This document shows, one piece after another, positions 52,776 through 63,480 of a stretch of DNA of 64,000 nucleotides. Within the stretch, counting starts at the first letter, position 1, and the number at the start of each line of letters is the position of its first letter. The stretch lies in assembly GCA_945859605.1 (NCBI GenBank), contig OX243816.1, forward strand, positions 40,723,325-40,787,324, in the 5' to 3' direction. The stretch comes from Lumbricus rubellus (Eukaryota; Annelida; Clitellata; Crassiclitellata; Lumbricidae). A program made the position numbers and the translations under genes. Under the pieces are notes generated by a model that was not told where the DNA came from, did no database searches, and saw nothing but the letters and a program-made list of their open reading frames with translations.

Positions 52776-53041
52776 CATGGGCGCCCGCACATAGGGCAAG
52801 AGTTGAAACCTATTTTTATAACTGCCACTTTTTGATTGCTAACAAATTTCTTTGCATTAAAGAAACCATTTTCATAATAAAAATTATAAGAACGTTAAAC
52901 TGACACATTTACATTAGGAAACCTCTAGACATGCATGTTCAAAATTTCCTGATTTGTATTTTGAACTTCTTGCTACAAAAAACTTGACCCGTGACCATCA
53001 AGTTTTGCCCCCTCCTGCAAACATTTCTGCGGGCGCCCATG
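52776..53041. mobile_element. hAT-like MITE, CATGGGCG family, copy 3
   Basis: 266 bp, ends CATGGGCGCCCGCA and TGCGGGCGCCCATG, perfect 8-bp duplications GACCTGAG (52768-52775 and 53042-53049). It contains an AATAAA that could end the upstream transcript. Confidence 0.87.
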
Positions 53042-53049
53042 GACCTGAG

Positions 53050-55840
53050 GTATCATACCTCAGGTATGAACTCTAAGAAACGCTTGCCAGCATGATTATA
53101 CCCATTTGTGACCCATAACAGGGTCACGTTCATGTTGGCTAAGATAGAGTAAATTCAAAGTCACTGAATAACAATTAACACTTGAAAATTATGTGATATC
53201 AGTAGTAGCACCAAGTAGGCCTGCACTAAAAACTATGAGAATGAATCCCAAGACTGGTTGACTTTTCAAGTGGTGACGTGGAGGTAAAGATTAGCCACGT
53301 GACATCCTGCATAGTGAATGCCACTTGAGCTGCAGATGAGACATCATCTTGAAATGGCGTTACAACTACATATCATCACGTTATGTTACATTGTGCATCA
53401 ATTTTTTAGCAGGAGGGCAATTACATTTCTTACTTGTGATGTTTGGATTGCATTGAAAGATTAGCAATGCAGTTCCTTTCACCACATTGATAGTGTAATG
53501 TATCACAGCGTACTGTAAGATATGGTCTATACTTTATAGAATATAGGCAGACTGGTCTGGTATACAACAGACATCGGCTTAAGTAGAATGAACAGCGCCT
53601 TCAAAAGGTTCAAGGTCCTATAAAAAAATTAATCATATAGCACGTTGTTTACTTATGCAGCAGTTGATCTGGGTTGCAGCTAGACATTGATGTCTTTTGG
53701 TGACATTCTGCAGACCGAATTGTCTGTTAGTAGTCAGACATGTGATCTGCAAGCCTCAACGAGCTGCTGTTGTACTTTTATGACATATTGCTTTGTAAGT
53801 TAATTAAGAGATGATTTCGTAGCACTTTTCAACATCAGCATCTCAAGAGGAAACTGCTTTTGTTCACATGTGCATTCAGCTGCAAATTCAACTCTCGTGG
53901 TGGATATGCTAAAAAGTTTTGTCTTAGCTCTAGATGCCCGAATCAAGAAAATGCTGGTTCCTAGATGAGTCCAAATCATCAGTTATTATTAAATATCAAT
54001 TATAATTATTAACCTCATGATAATTTCAATTTGTTGTCATTTATTCACACTACTGGAAATGACTTCTTAGAGAAGATTATAATAATGCCTGAGAGATCTA
54101 GAATTGGTCGTTTCCTTGAAATATTATTATTGACAGTGATAGAGTTTGGTCTGTAGGCAGAAACTTATGTGCTTAGGTCAACTCTATCAAACACTTTAAT
54201 TTGTTCCACAATGCCAAGGATGCTTGAGCCAATTAAAAAATTTCATTTCAAAATTCCATCAAGTAGAGTAGACGAATATTTATATAATTTACTGAGACTA
54301 GAGGGAATAGGAAAAGAAATATGAGGAAGATTGGGATTATGTCCCTCCCAATATCGCAATATATTTATAAGGTAAGTTAACACCAGTTGTTTGATTTAGC
54401 ATTGTAGTGAGCTGAACCTTATGTACTGACAAGATGGCCATGTGTGGTGGCCGTGCAAATGTGTGTTGTGTGACACCTTTCTGTAGTTGAATCATGTTAC
54501 CTGTTGCTTTACTGGTATAACATCTGCTCCAACTGGTGCCTAAAATTTTAGCGTGGTTGCTTTTGTTGTTAAGAGTCAATAGAATAGACCTAGTTGCTGA
54601 GGGAACTCGAAGCAGCTACCAACAAGGATGTTACTTGCATGTTTTCCGTACTATTTTTTAAATTGTGGCATTGCCACAATTTAAATTCTGACTGAATTTC
54701 TTGATTCCTGTTTTCTACACTGTCAACGACTGTACTATAGTTCTATATTATGTCGTGTAGAATATCAACGATAGCTTTAAGCAACTGTGTGTGAAGGACT
54801 CACTAAAGGTCAATAATTATTATACGCAGTTGCTATGTGGCAGAGGAGACTTCAATCCAACAAGTCCGCGTTGCAACAATTTGACTATCATGTGAGAGAT
54901 AGTAGTCTATTTAACTCTATTGCAAATTAACTTCGGTGAACACAGTCAACATAATCAAAGACATACCTACAATCAATACTTTTCACAACAACATAACAAT
55001 GTCCTAATTAATCAGCAACGATGCCAACAACACTAAGACTGAGCAGCAACAAGGTGAGAATTGCTGTGGGGGTTGGGAGATTTCAACCCCCAGTCTTTCT
55101 TAGAGTTCCATAGTAAAGTCTGTTTTTCACACCCCAATTCCAAGCGGGTAATGGTCCAACTTCCCCCCCCCAGTTATTTTTCTACAATTCTTACGCTGAG
55201 CAGCAACATAAAAACAACTAGTTACATGGTCAACACTACCATCAATAGGCCTACAGTACTCCTACTACTACTTCAGTTTTACAGTATTTTAAACTGTTGG
55301 AAAGCTTTGTGGTGAATAGTCCCAAACAGTTTCTTAGCTGTAGATCATTAGACATCATTGCTATACGAATTACCTGCGTGTGAAGTAATTTCAAATCGAC
55401 TGCATTATTACTGAGTGCTGATATTATAATCAGTTTGAATAATTATATTATTACTAAAATTGCCTGATCGTTATTTTGTAAGCGATGTTAAGCAAAGACA
55501 AATGTAAAATGGTGGTAGAACGTAAAACCATGCTAGAGACCACTTTGAAAATTCTGTGTTTTACTTGAAGACTATGTAAATATATGATAGGCCTGCGATA
55601 GGCTGTTTCTAATGTTGATTAAATACTATTTATTAGTTGAGTGTTTTAAACTGAACAGTGATGACTGATATAGGCCTAATAGCCTACTCTGACTGTTATG
55701 GCTAGGCCTATTATAATAGGCCTAGAAGGCATTGGATGGATGCCTAATTGCCTATGCAGTTGTAAGATTCTAATGCTCATTTGTAATGATATTACCCTAT
55801 AGCCTCTCAGGCCAAGCCCAGATCCATGTTATGGAAATTG
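53050..55840. other. Gene-free stretch
   Basis: AT-rich unique-looking DNA with no supported ORF. 54765-54900 resembles an eroded minus-strand SINE (AACTGTGTGTGAAGGACTCA). Short ORFs here lack any family features. Confidence 0.6.
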
Positions 55841-55849
55841 TGTGGTGAT

Positions 55850-55864
55850 GGGGACGACGACGAC

Positions 55865-55911
<47 letters not shown>

Positions 55912-55945
55912 CGACGACGATGATGATGATGATGACGACGACGAC

Positions 55946-55980
<35 letters not shown>

Positions 55981-55981
55981 C

Positions 55982-56050
<69 letters not shown>

Positions 56051-56135
56051 TATTGATAATGAGTATTAATGATGATGATGACGACGACGATGATGACGAC
56101 GATGATGGCAACGACGATGATGGCAACGACGATGA
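55850..56135. repeat. Long (GAT/GAC)n array
   Basis: About 65 uninterrupted GAT/GAC triplets to 56047, then a second shorter run. Poly-Asp, poly-Met and poly-His frames are artefacts. Confidence 0.95.
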
Positions 56136-56615
56136 TGCATGATAGTCCGATCGTGTGAACTGAGCCAATCCGTTATATAAAGTGTAACGTCTAATGTTGT
56201 TCTATACGAAGCCTCCGGCTGATCTCGCTTTTCTGTCCCAGCAGCACTCTTCCTTATTCTCATCCATACGCATGCGTTCCTTCGTCTATGCTTGCCTGTC
56301 ACTGTGTCTCACTGTGTCAGTATGTCTGTATGTCCTTCGCAAGCATCATCTCTTTCTACTGTGGCTGACAGAGCTGCAGACATCCATCGTCTGGTTTGTC
56401 AGCGGCTAAAAGCCGTTGCATATTCAGCGCAAATCGTGACTTGGATACGTCGTGGATTATAACGAGTTTCTGAATTCTGTTATCGTCACGCGCAGACGTT
56501 GTCCGTGTGTCTGTCAGTCTACGTTCCTCTGTCTGTCCGTCTGAGTAGGCTACTATACTGGCTAATTCGATAGCAAAAATCAGCGGAACGTATGCTACAT
56601 GTATGTGTGCTTGTG
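56136..56615. other. Gene-free stretch
   Basis: Moderately GC-rich, no supported coding region; short TGTCTG repeats near 56500-56550. Confidence 0.5.
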
Positions 56616-57070
56616 TTGGATGAACACGGAGAAAGTGAAGAGGTCAGGGAAGAGAGGAGACCTTCCCAATTGGAAGCGAAAGGGTCAGGAAAAAGAGGGG
56701 ACCTTCCAAATTGGAGGAGAAAGGGTCTGGAACAGAGGAGACCTTTGAAGAGAATGGGCCTGTAGGAGAGCAGACCATCCCAATAGGAAGATAAAGGTTC
56801 TGGAACAGAGACCTTCCCCATTGTAAGAGAAATGGTCTAAAAGAGAGGATACCTTCCCAATTGATTTACAGAGAAGGGGATCTGGAAAGATTATGATGCC
56901 TTCCCAATTGGAAGAGAAAGGACCTGGAAGTCTGGAATAAAATATAAAATTATGGTGTCCCAATTGAAAAGGAAAAGTTTTGGACGAAAGATCTTTCCAT
57001 TGGAAGAGAAAGTTTCTGAAACAGAGAAGACCATTCCAATTGGAAAGGAAACGTTTTGGAAGATGACACA
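56616..57070. repeat. Minisatellite, about 36-42-bp unit
   Basis: About 11 diverged copies of a unit with GACCTTCCCAATTGGAAG and AGAAAGGGTCTGGAACAGAG. It creates open frames on both strands; the repeated protein-like pattern follows the DNA unit and is not evidence for a gene. Confidence 0.85.
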
Positions 57071-57741
57071 AGTGAGAATGGAAGATGTGCTGTCTCATTC
57101 CAGCGTCACATGTCAATGGGAAACGGAAATATAATATATAATTATATGGCGTACTGGAGACGCATTTCTCTCCAACTGTTCGTGCAACGTCCGGTAGATT
57201 TAGAGCAAAATAATTGTTTGTCTAGCTGTTTGAGACACGTAGTGTCTACTTGAAGGCCACGATAGATCAACACACTTTCAGGAGACAATCATGTGGCCCA
57301 TCACTAATTGCTGCAGGCCGGTCGCTTCTTGAGCAATGTCTGTTAGAATCACGCACTCGTGCGGATATAAATTATTGCGCAGCCTACAAGAGTGCTAGGC
57401 TATACAGCTATTTGCGCAGTAGGCCTATTACAATCAGCCCTTAGAGTAGTTCGTTTGAGATAATCAAACGGACATTCTGCAGGGTTAACAGCCGAAACCG
57501 TGTCTTTCACGAGACATAATATTATTGTGATCGATTAGCCCGGCCACAATATCGACTGTGTGCTACTTCATTACCGTACAGTCCTAATACGTACGGCACG
57601 GTGTTGGATGTAAAGGGGCAGATGATTCGTCAGCGGACAAGAAAAACGTGAAACTAATTTTTTCCACGCAACGATCGCTAGTTCTCTAACCACTTATAAC
57701 TGTCGCGAGAACCACAGATCTTTAAAGGCAGCGATATTAAA

Positions 57742-58196
57742 ATGGAAACGACGTCTGCGGCTGTTCCTAAGTCGTCTGCTTCATTACGGAATTGCGGCCA
57801 CTTGTCGGTAGCCCAGCATCACCTGTGGGCTCACCGTCATCACGATGTGACAGGAGGATTAGGAGGGAGAAAAGAAGAAGGAGGAGGAGGAGGAGCCCAA
57901 CAGCAAGGCCCGTTGCTCCTCTCTGGAGCTCATCCCGGATCTAAAGGACCAATCTACGGTCGAACCATAGACGAGGATGTCAGTGACGGGATCGGAGGTT
58001 TGGTGGGACAATCGAGTGATGCGGCGACGATGATGATGACGATGCCTAGCAACCGACATCCCCCTCCTCCATCCTCAGCAGCCGAGACGATGCTGAGAAG
58101 GAGGAGACAGATGATGCGGAACGTCGACCACAACTCATGGCCCGTTGTTCCATCCGATTGCTCGAGTCAGACTCGCTTCAGAGGCATCAACAACAG
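57742..58196 (+). CDS. Orphan first coding exon, unknown product
   Basis: Starts ATG after TATTAAA and stays open to a consensus donor AACAG|GTGAGT at 58197; 151 codons plus 2 bases, phase 2. The protein is low in complexity: METTSAAVPKSSAS, a glycine-rich run, GPIYGRTIDEDVSDGIGGLV, then MLRRRRQMMRNVDH. No family recognised. The IYG...G..G..VG pattern followed by a basic patch is reminiscent of the TOGARAM1 linker (exons 6-7), which may be chance. Later exons were not found; the next candidate downstream is the gag-like gene, whose acceptor at 60312 would be in phase. Confidence 0.45.
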
Positions 58197-58337
58197 GTGA
58201 GTGATTATTCACACCGCGGTGCCTTCCTGATTGCGCTCCATCCTAATTGTCTAATCGTTACCTCGCAGCAAGAGAAAACTTTGGTTCAACGAGCTCACAC
58301 TTCTATCAGACAGCGCCGAGCCATTTTCATTGTCAGT

Positions 58338-58900
58338 GTTTAATCTAGACGTCACGTCTCTGGGAGGAGGCCTACTTCCCCCAGGAATGACATTTTCTCA
58401 CAGACAAATTTTTCAAAATGATTATGGTTTTTGCTGCTATTTACAACATTGTTTTACATGACGTACTATAATGTACCGTGATATTATTTACTATAATTTA
58501 TTATAATGCCAATATTTACTATTATAATAAGCTACATGATACTATATATCATATTGCAATTAGTAACACTTACTGGATCTATTCATACAATTACTAGTTT
58601 GTCCAACTGAAATAACAGAGATGACATCCCATCCAGAAAATTTTTACAAAGTGATAATAATTGTTAGTTGTTGCTAACACCATTGTAGACCTATTAGATG
58701 AACTGTTAAAATATACTGCGATATTATTTACTTCCAAATTATTATATTGTTATTATTTACTAATATAATGTATGATTGTAACGATCGCTATAACCGATCG
58801 TCACGTATTTTTGGTTTCTATTATATATTATATCATTATTTCCTTGAATTCTGCATGGTATTTTCGGGGTCCAATAATTATATATACATTATAATATTAT
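58338..58900. mobile_element. Partial copy of the 13688-15256 transposon family
   Basis: Begins CAGTGTTTAATCTAGACGTC, matching the right end of the intron 1 element in reverse complement, and continues with a similar ATGATTATGGTTTTT block and AT-rich interior. The opposite end was not identified. Confidence 0.65.
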
Positions 58901-58919
58901 TATTTTTGAGCTGCATTCG

Positions 58920-59570
58920 GTGACCTACATAATATTGGTGACCTAGATTTTAATGTCGAGCTCGTGTGTGATGCGAGTTGCCGACAGGGATGACGTAAGC
59001 GGTCGCCATAGCTACCAGGTTATTGATCGCTTCTTGCATACGCTCAGCGAATGGAGGGTCGGCCGAAAAGGAGGAAGAGGAGTCGGCCGATATGACAGGC
59101 GCAGCGCCAGAGCAGTACAGATAAACGGATAGGCAGACGGACGGAGCAATACGCCCTGCTGGCCGCTGTCATTGAATGCATGTGTGGTATTTTTCCTTCA
59201 CGCTGTACGAGGTGACCTGGTCTATTTTTAGCACGGTTGACTCAGTGCAACTCGTGCGTACGTGTCAGAGCAAGAGGAAGAGAGAGAAAGACAGTGAGCT
59301 GCAGACAGGCGCTTAGAGGGAGATAGGTGGTCGCAGCTGCATAGGAATTCAGCGCGCTTTATCTGATCACGCGGTACATGCGTGATCACGGCTCGTGCAG
59401 TGCCTTCTGCGCATGCGTCGCGTTCCCTTGAGGCGTGGTTATTAACTCAAGAACGCGCAATCGAGGGCAGATTCACGACGGACTTCGACGAGGATAGACG
59501 TGTAGCTCTGGAGAGCAAGTTACAAAATCAGAGTTTGATTATTTTAGACAGATAATAGTTTATTTAAGTC
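58920..59570 (+). promoter_or_regulatory. CpG-rich promoter-like region upstream of the gag-like gene
   Basis: GC- and CpG-rich compared with its left flank. It contains TGACGTAA (58991-58998, CRE-like) and a near-symmetric site TGATCACGC...GCGTGATCA (59364-59388). No TATA box is placed with confidence. It could be a host promoter or the U3/R part of an LTR. Confidence 0.4.
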
Positions 59571-60311
59571 AGCTTGGATTCGTCGTCTGAGTTATTGCGT
59601 TGTCGCGTATTTACCTCACGGATTCTGTACGGAAATTCTAAAACGGCAAGGAGCCGATTTCATTGCGGTTTTGTGTTACGAGCGAATCGTCAGCGCTGTG
59701 GCTCTGTTTCGCATCTTCGTAAAGGAGTTAAGTCTTTCGTTCGGGTTTTCGATCTTTCTGTCGTTTGGATCGAAACCGCTCGGGGTTTCGGAATTTCTTC
59801 TGTCGTCGATATTTTCTGCGCAGTGCCTACGGGCGTCAATCTTTTATTAAAATATCTTTTCGTGGATTCCCTGTTCTCGACGTGCCAGTTCGGTCTTAGC
59901 GACAACTCAGCGTCGGGCTTGGCGGATTCCTCCGAGCCTCATACCGTCGACGCAAGTCCCGGATTCGACGCCCCGTCTGCGCCCCTTTCCTCGTTTATCG
60001 TCGGCCTTGTCTGGTGTCTCTGGAAGAAGGTACAATTTATTAAGGGCTTTAATACGAATTAAAAATTGATCTTTTGGGCAGAGAAATTAAGATTGGCATC
60101 TAAGTACAAATTGGGGATTCATTTTGTCTGCTCCGATTGAAGTCTGTTTGAATTGTGTTGCATATTATTATCAGTTGCTTTAAACTGTAAGCTGTTGATT
60201 AACATTGTGAATAATTATTAAATGTTTCTGATAATAATAAGATCCATTGATTAAACTTTCGGATTTACTTCTTGCTAGCGTTAGGATTTGACATAACCAG
60301 AACTTGTATAG
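59571..60311 (+). other. Leader of the gag-like gene, possibly with a short intron
   Basis: 59574-60062 is open but has no ATG start and ends in AT-rich DNA; I read it as untranslated. A donor-like AAG|GTACAA at 60030 and an acceptor-like TATAG at 60307-60311 could define a 282-bp 5' UTR intron. Alternatively ATTGGGGATTC near 60112 could be a primer-binding site after an LTR ending ...TACA. The sequence does not decide. Confidence 0.35.
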
Positions 60312-60315
60312 CGCC

Positions 60316-63300
60316 ATGGATAGAAGCGGAGCATCAACGCCCTCGCAGCCCTCTAGACCACCATCTGCGTTGGAGATAGGCATTTTACTAGAGGCCATAC
60401 AAACGAATTCGAAGTCCTCCCAAGAAGCCATGGTTTCTATGCAGACTAATGTGCAGGCAACCATACAGAATAATGCTAGAGATACACAGGAAGCGATCTC
60501 CTCTGTGCGAGGTGAGGTCAGGAACACCCAGGAGGCTATCTCCGTCGTACAAAGCAATGTTGAAGAGGCAATTTCCTCAGTGAAAATTTATGTTAGAGAG
60601 GAAATTTATGCGGTACACTCTAACGTGAGGGAAGCGCTGACGGAAGTCGTGGCGCGTATAGAACGATTAGAGACGACGCCCAGGGCATCTCCGAAGCCGG
60701 TTGCAGGTTCGAACCCAGAAACAATGTTTTCCTTTGGTACCACCGTGGATAGACCTTACCACTCAGCCATCGGCCTGGGAAGAGCTTCGGGGGCTAGGCT
60801 TAAGGACCTTTCACTTCCGGTTAACCCCGGAATCCTACGCCGGAGTGAAAGACTGGCCAGTAAGGCCCCAGTTTCATACGGAGAGCTAAGAGGTCGAGAT
60901 ACCTGGCCATCCCGAACCCGACGGGATTCGAACCCCGAAGCTACCGCCTCCTTTCCTCCCTCTATTTCTCTGAACTACGACCTGCAACCGCACGCGGCCC
61001 TCTCACACGCTGGACCGGAAGTGGCGACTCCGGGAGTGTACGCGGGGGCGGGCGTTACAATTGGTCCCAGTCAGTGGGGTCGTTTTAGTTCTAGAGATTT
61101 GGACGAGGAGGAGGAAACGGAAAATGTCGGAATAAGAGAAACTGCATTATCTTTTGAAAGAAGGAAGGAAAGGGAATTTGCTGATAATGTTGAAGTTATG
61201 TCTGATGATGGTAGTGTAGACATTGAAGTTAGAAAAATAATGGAATCTAGACCTAAAACTGTGAAAATAATTGATAAAAGAATGCAAGCAGCACAGCAAT
61301 CGGAGTTTAGAAATTTTGAAATAAATAAACCGATTGATCATAAATTGCGGGAGGGGGGTGATAAGGTCAACCCAGTTCCTTTGGCCTCTTCTTCGCCCTC
61401 TCACGTGGATTATCCTCGACCTGATCCGCAATGGAGAATGCATGAATCGTTCGTGCACGCGGGTCAGCCAAGAACGGAAATGATGGCAAATCGGGTCGAC
61501 GCTTTCCAATCAACGTCGGGAATGGCGACCTATCACTCCGTGCCCAACTACGATGGGCTGGTTACTTCGACCATGGTTGGTCGAGACTACGCTCGACCCG
61601 ACCTTCGACCCGATCTTCGACCTGGTCCAGTGGCAACTACAGCGGGTGACTGGATGCAACCGAGCGCACACCCGGAACATCCATACGTGTCATGGATGGC
61701 TGCTCCAAACTATGCTCCGAACTACGCTCCGAACTACGCTCCGAATTACGCTCCGAACGCGCTCTACAACAGCATCGACAACCGGGTTTGGCTCGACCCG
61801 CTTCGCTGTCTCGACCCACCTCGTCCCAGCGACGTCGCCTTTCCTCGGTGGCCAACCGTCGTTGAGTCGGCCAGGATGAGCTCGTGTCTCGGCGCTCAGA
61901 ATTTCGGATTTAGTCGTGACGTCGAACAGCCTCGTCAAGCGCTTCTGAAACCGACGTTTCTGGGTAAAAGCGAAACAACTGGAGACGACAAAGCGACGAT
62001 GTCTGCGGTTGGTGAAACGAAAGTGCTGGCGCCTGTCAACGCGTCCGTCGGTCCTACCAGATCCGTTCCCATGACATCAGTAGCGACACAGACAACAGGC
62101 GACTGGGAACTTCCGACGAGTAGCACTGTGGGAACGAGAAAAGAACCAGAACCGACCCCCTCTACGACAGTTAAAGCGGCTGAGGTCAAACAGTCATCGG
62201 CTTCGCCTCCTAAACCGAAGCAATGGACGAAACTTGGATCTTACAGTGGAAGGACGGATGTGGAAGTCTTTTTGCGCAAATTCACCGTTTGCGCAAAGAA
62301 CAATGACTGGTCGGACGAAGAGAAATTTAATCAACTGGTCGTCTCCTTAGTCGAACCGGCGACCCATTTGCTGAGCGAGTCGAACGTGGATACTTGGACG
62401 GCTTTGGTTCGACGTCTTCGCGAACGGTACGGGACCGCTGAGCAGCAGGCCCTGTTTCAAACGCAACTCAGTACCCGGAAACAGAAAGCTGAGGAAGACC
62501 TGGGAGTTTTGGTTGATGATATCAGGATTCTGTCGTCGCGAGCATATCCTGGTGTGTCGACCGCCCATAGTGAAGCCATTGCTATTCGGGCATTCGTGGA
62601 TGCCTTGAGAGACCGAAATCTCGCTCTGAAGATCCGCGAGCGGGAACCGAAATCTCTCGACGAAGCGTACAAGGTAGCTATGCGATTGGACGGCTATCAG
62701 AAAGCGGAAGTCGGTGGCCATGAGCAACAAGAACGACGACCTGGACGTGTCTATGCAGTTAAAGAAGAGGATACTACAACAAAGGATAATATATTAATGA
62801 AGGATATATTACGACGACTGGAGCAGGTGGAAAAGCAACAACCGGTGTCGGCGCCTCAATACAGAGACAATAATCGCGGGTCGTGGAGAGATCAGAACGG
62901 TTCAAACGGAAATGGTTGGTCGAACGGTAACGGAAATAACTGGCAGAAAAACCAACGCTGTTCAGTCTGTAATAGAACAGGCCATTGGAGCTCCGTCTGC
63001 TGGTACCGACAGGCGGCGGGACCGGAAGTTGGACGATCAGAGCGAAGATGTTACGAATGTCACCGGATTACAAATCATGTCGCGCGGGACTGTCCATTCC
63101 GACAACGGCAGCAGAATCCACCTGGCGACAATCTTGGTCAGGCTGGGGGCGATAATCCCGACAATCCTAACGTTGGTCGGAATTCGCCAAGAGAGGGTCG
63201 GCGCTGTTTCTACTGCGACTCTAGCTCGCACTTGCTAAGCAGATGTCCACTTCGGCAGCAGCAACAGAATCCACCTGGCGACAATCCCGATCGACCGGTG

Positions 63301-63480
63301 GGCGATAATCAGGACAACCCTAGCACTGGTCGTGTGTTCGCCGTACGTGCGCCCACCCCAGATCATCTCCAGGACCGGTTGGATCGGTGGGAACAGTACG
63401 CACCACTGGAGGGGCGCCGCTGGGTCAGTATGAGCGACAAAGCTCCTCGGTTGAAGTCTTGTCCGCTACCCGATGGGTAG
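60316..63480 (+). CDS. Long gag-like protein with three zinc knuckles, no pol
   Basis: 1054 residues from GCCATGG. About 20-115 forms a coiled coil of repeated NTQEAISSV-type units; 120-630 is disordered and P/R-rich, with RPDLRPDLRPG and tandem NYAP repeats (about 462-485); about 632-795 is a Ty3/gypsy-type capsid domain sharing REREPK.LDEAY and F..QL..R.Q with the intron 11 element. Knuckles are CSVCNRTGHWSSVC (882-895), CYECHRITNHVARDC (912-926, one extra residue before His) and CFYCDSSSHLLSRC (964-977). The second and third are each followed by a QQNPPGDN...GDN.DNP..GR module. No protease, RT or integrase follows; the frame ends LKSCPLPDG. Expected role is RNA binding and capsid-like assembly, by family only. 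It may be a domesticated gag or the gag of an element continuing past 64000. Confidence 0.85.
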   Translation: MDRSGASTPSQPSRPPSALEIGILLEAIQTNSKSSQEAMVSMQTNVQATIQNNARDTQEAISSVRGEVRNTQEAISVVQSNVEEAISSVKIYVREEIYAVHSNVREALTEVVARIERLETTPRASPKPVAGSNPETMFSFGTTVDRPYHSAIGLGRASGARLKDLSLPVNPGILRRSERLASKAPVSYGELRGRDTWPSRTRRDSNPEATASFPPSISLNYDLQPHAALSHAGPEVATPGVYAGAGVTIGPSQWGRFSSRDLDEEEETENVGIRETALSFERRKEREFADNVEVMSDDGSVDIEVRKIMESRPKTVKIIDKRMQAAQQSEFRNFEINKPIDHKLREGGDKVNPVPLASSSPSHVDYPRPDPQWRMHESFVHAGQPRTEMMANRVDAFQSTSGMATYHSVPNYDGLVTSTMVGRDYARPDLRPDLRPGPVATTAGDWMQPSAHPEHPYVSWMAAPNYAPNYAPNYAPNYAPNALYNSIDNRVWLDPLRCLDPPRPSDVAFPRWPTVVESARMSSCLGAQNFGFSRDVEQPRQALLKPTFLGKSETTGDDKATMSAVGETKVLAPVNASVGPTRSVPMTSVATQTTGDWELPTSSTVGTRKEPEPTPSTTVKAAEVKQSSASPPKPKQWTKLGSYSGRTDVEVFLRKFTVCAKNNDWSDEEKFNQLVVSLVEPATHLLSESNVDTWTALVRRLRERYGTAEQQALFQTQLSTRKQKAEEDLGVLVDDIRILSSRAYPGVSTAHSEAIAIRAFVDALRDRNLALKIREREPKSLDEAYKVAMRLDGYQKAEVGGHEQQERRPGRVYAVKEEDTTTKDNILMKDILRRLEQVEKQQPVSAPQYRDNNRGSWRDQNGSNGNGWSNGNGNNWQKNQRCSVCNRTGHWSSVCWYRQAAGPEVGRSERRCYECHRITNHVARDCPFRQRQQNPPGDNLGQAGGDNPDNPNVGRNSPREGRRCFYCDSSSHLLSRCPLRQQQQNPPGDNPDRPVGDNQDNPSTGRVFAVRAPTPDHLQDRLDRWEQYAPLEGRRWVSMSDKAPRLKSCPLPDG

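Noticed and set aside
54337..54579. 80-codon minus-strand ORF
   Set aside because: No recognisable domain, splice context or codon bias.
55797..56168. Poly-Asp, poly-His and poly-Met ORFs
   Set aside because: Translations of a GAT/GAC microsatellite.
56519..57134. Repeat-protein-like ORFs on both strands
   Set aside because: Periodicity equals the minisatellite unit on both strands; not a protein repeat under coding constraint.
59574..60062. 162-codon plus-strand ORF before the gag-like gene
   Set aside because: It opens with TTG rather than ATG, has no family features, and its last part is AT-rich intron-like DNA; treated as leader.
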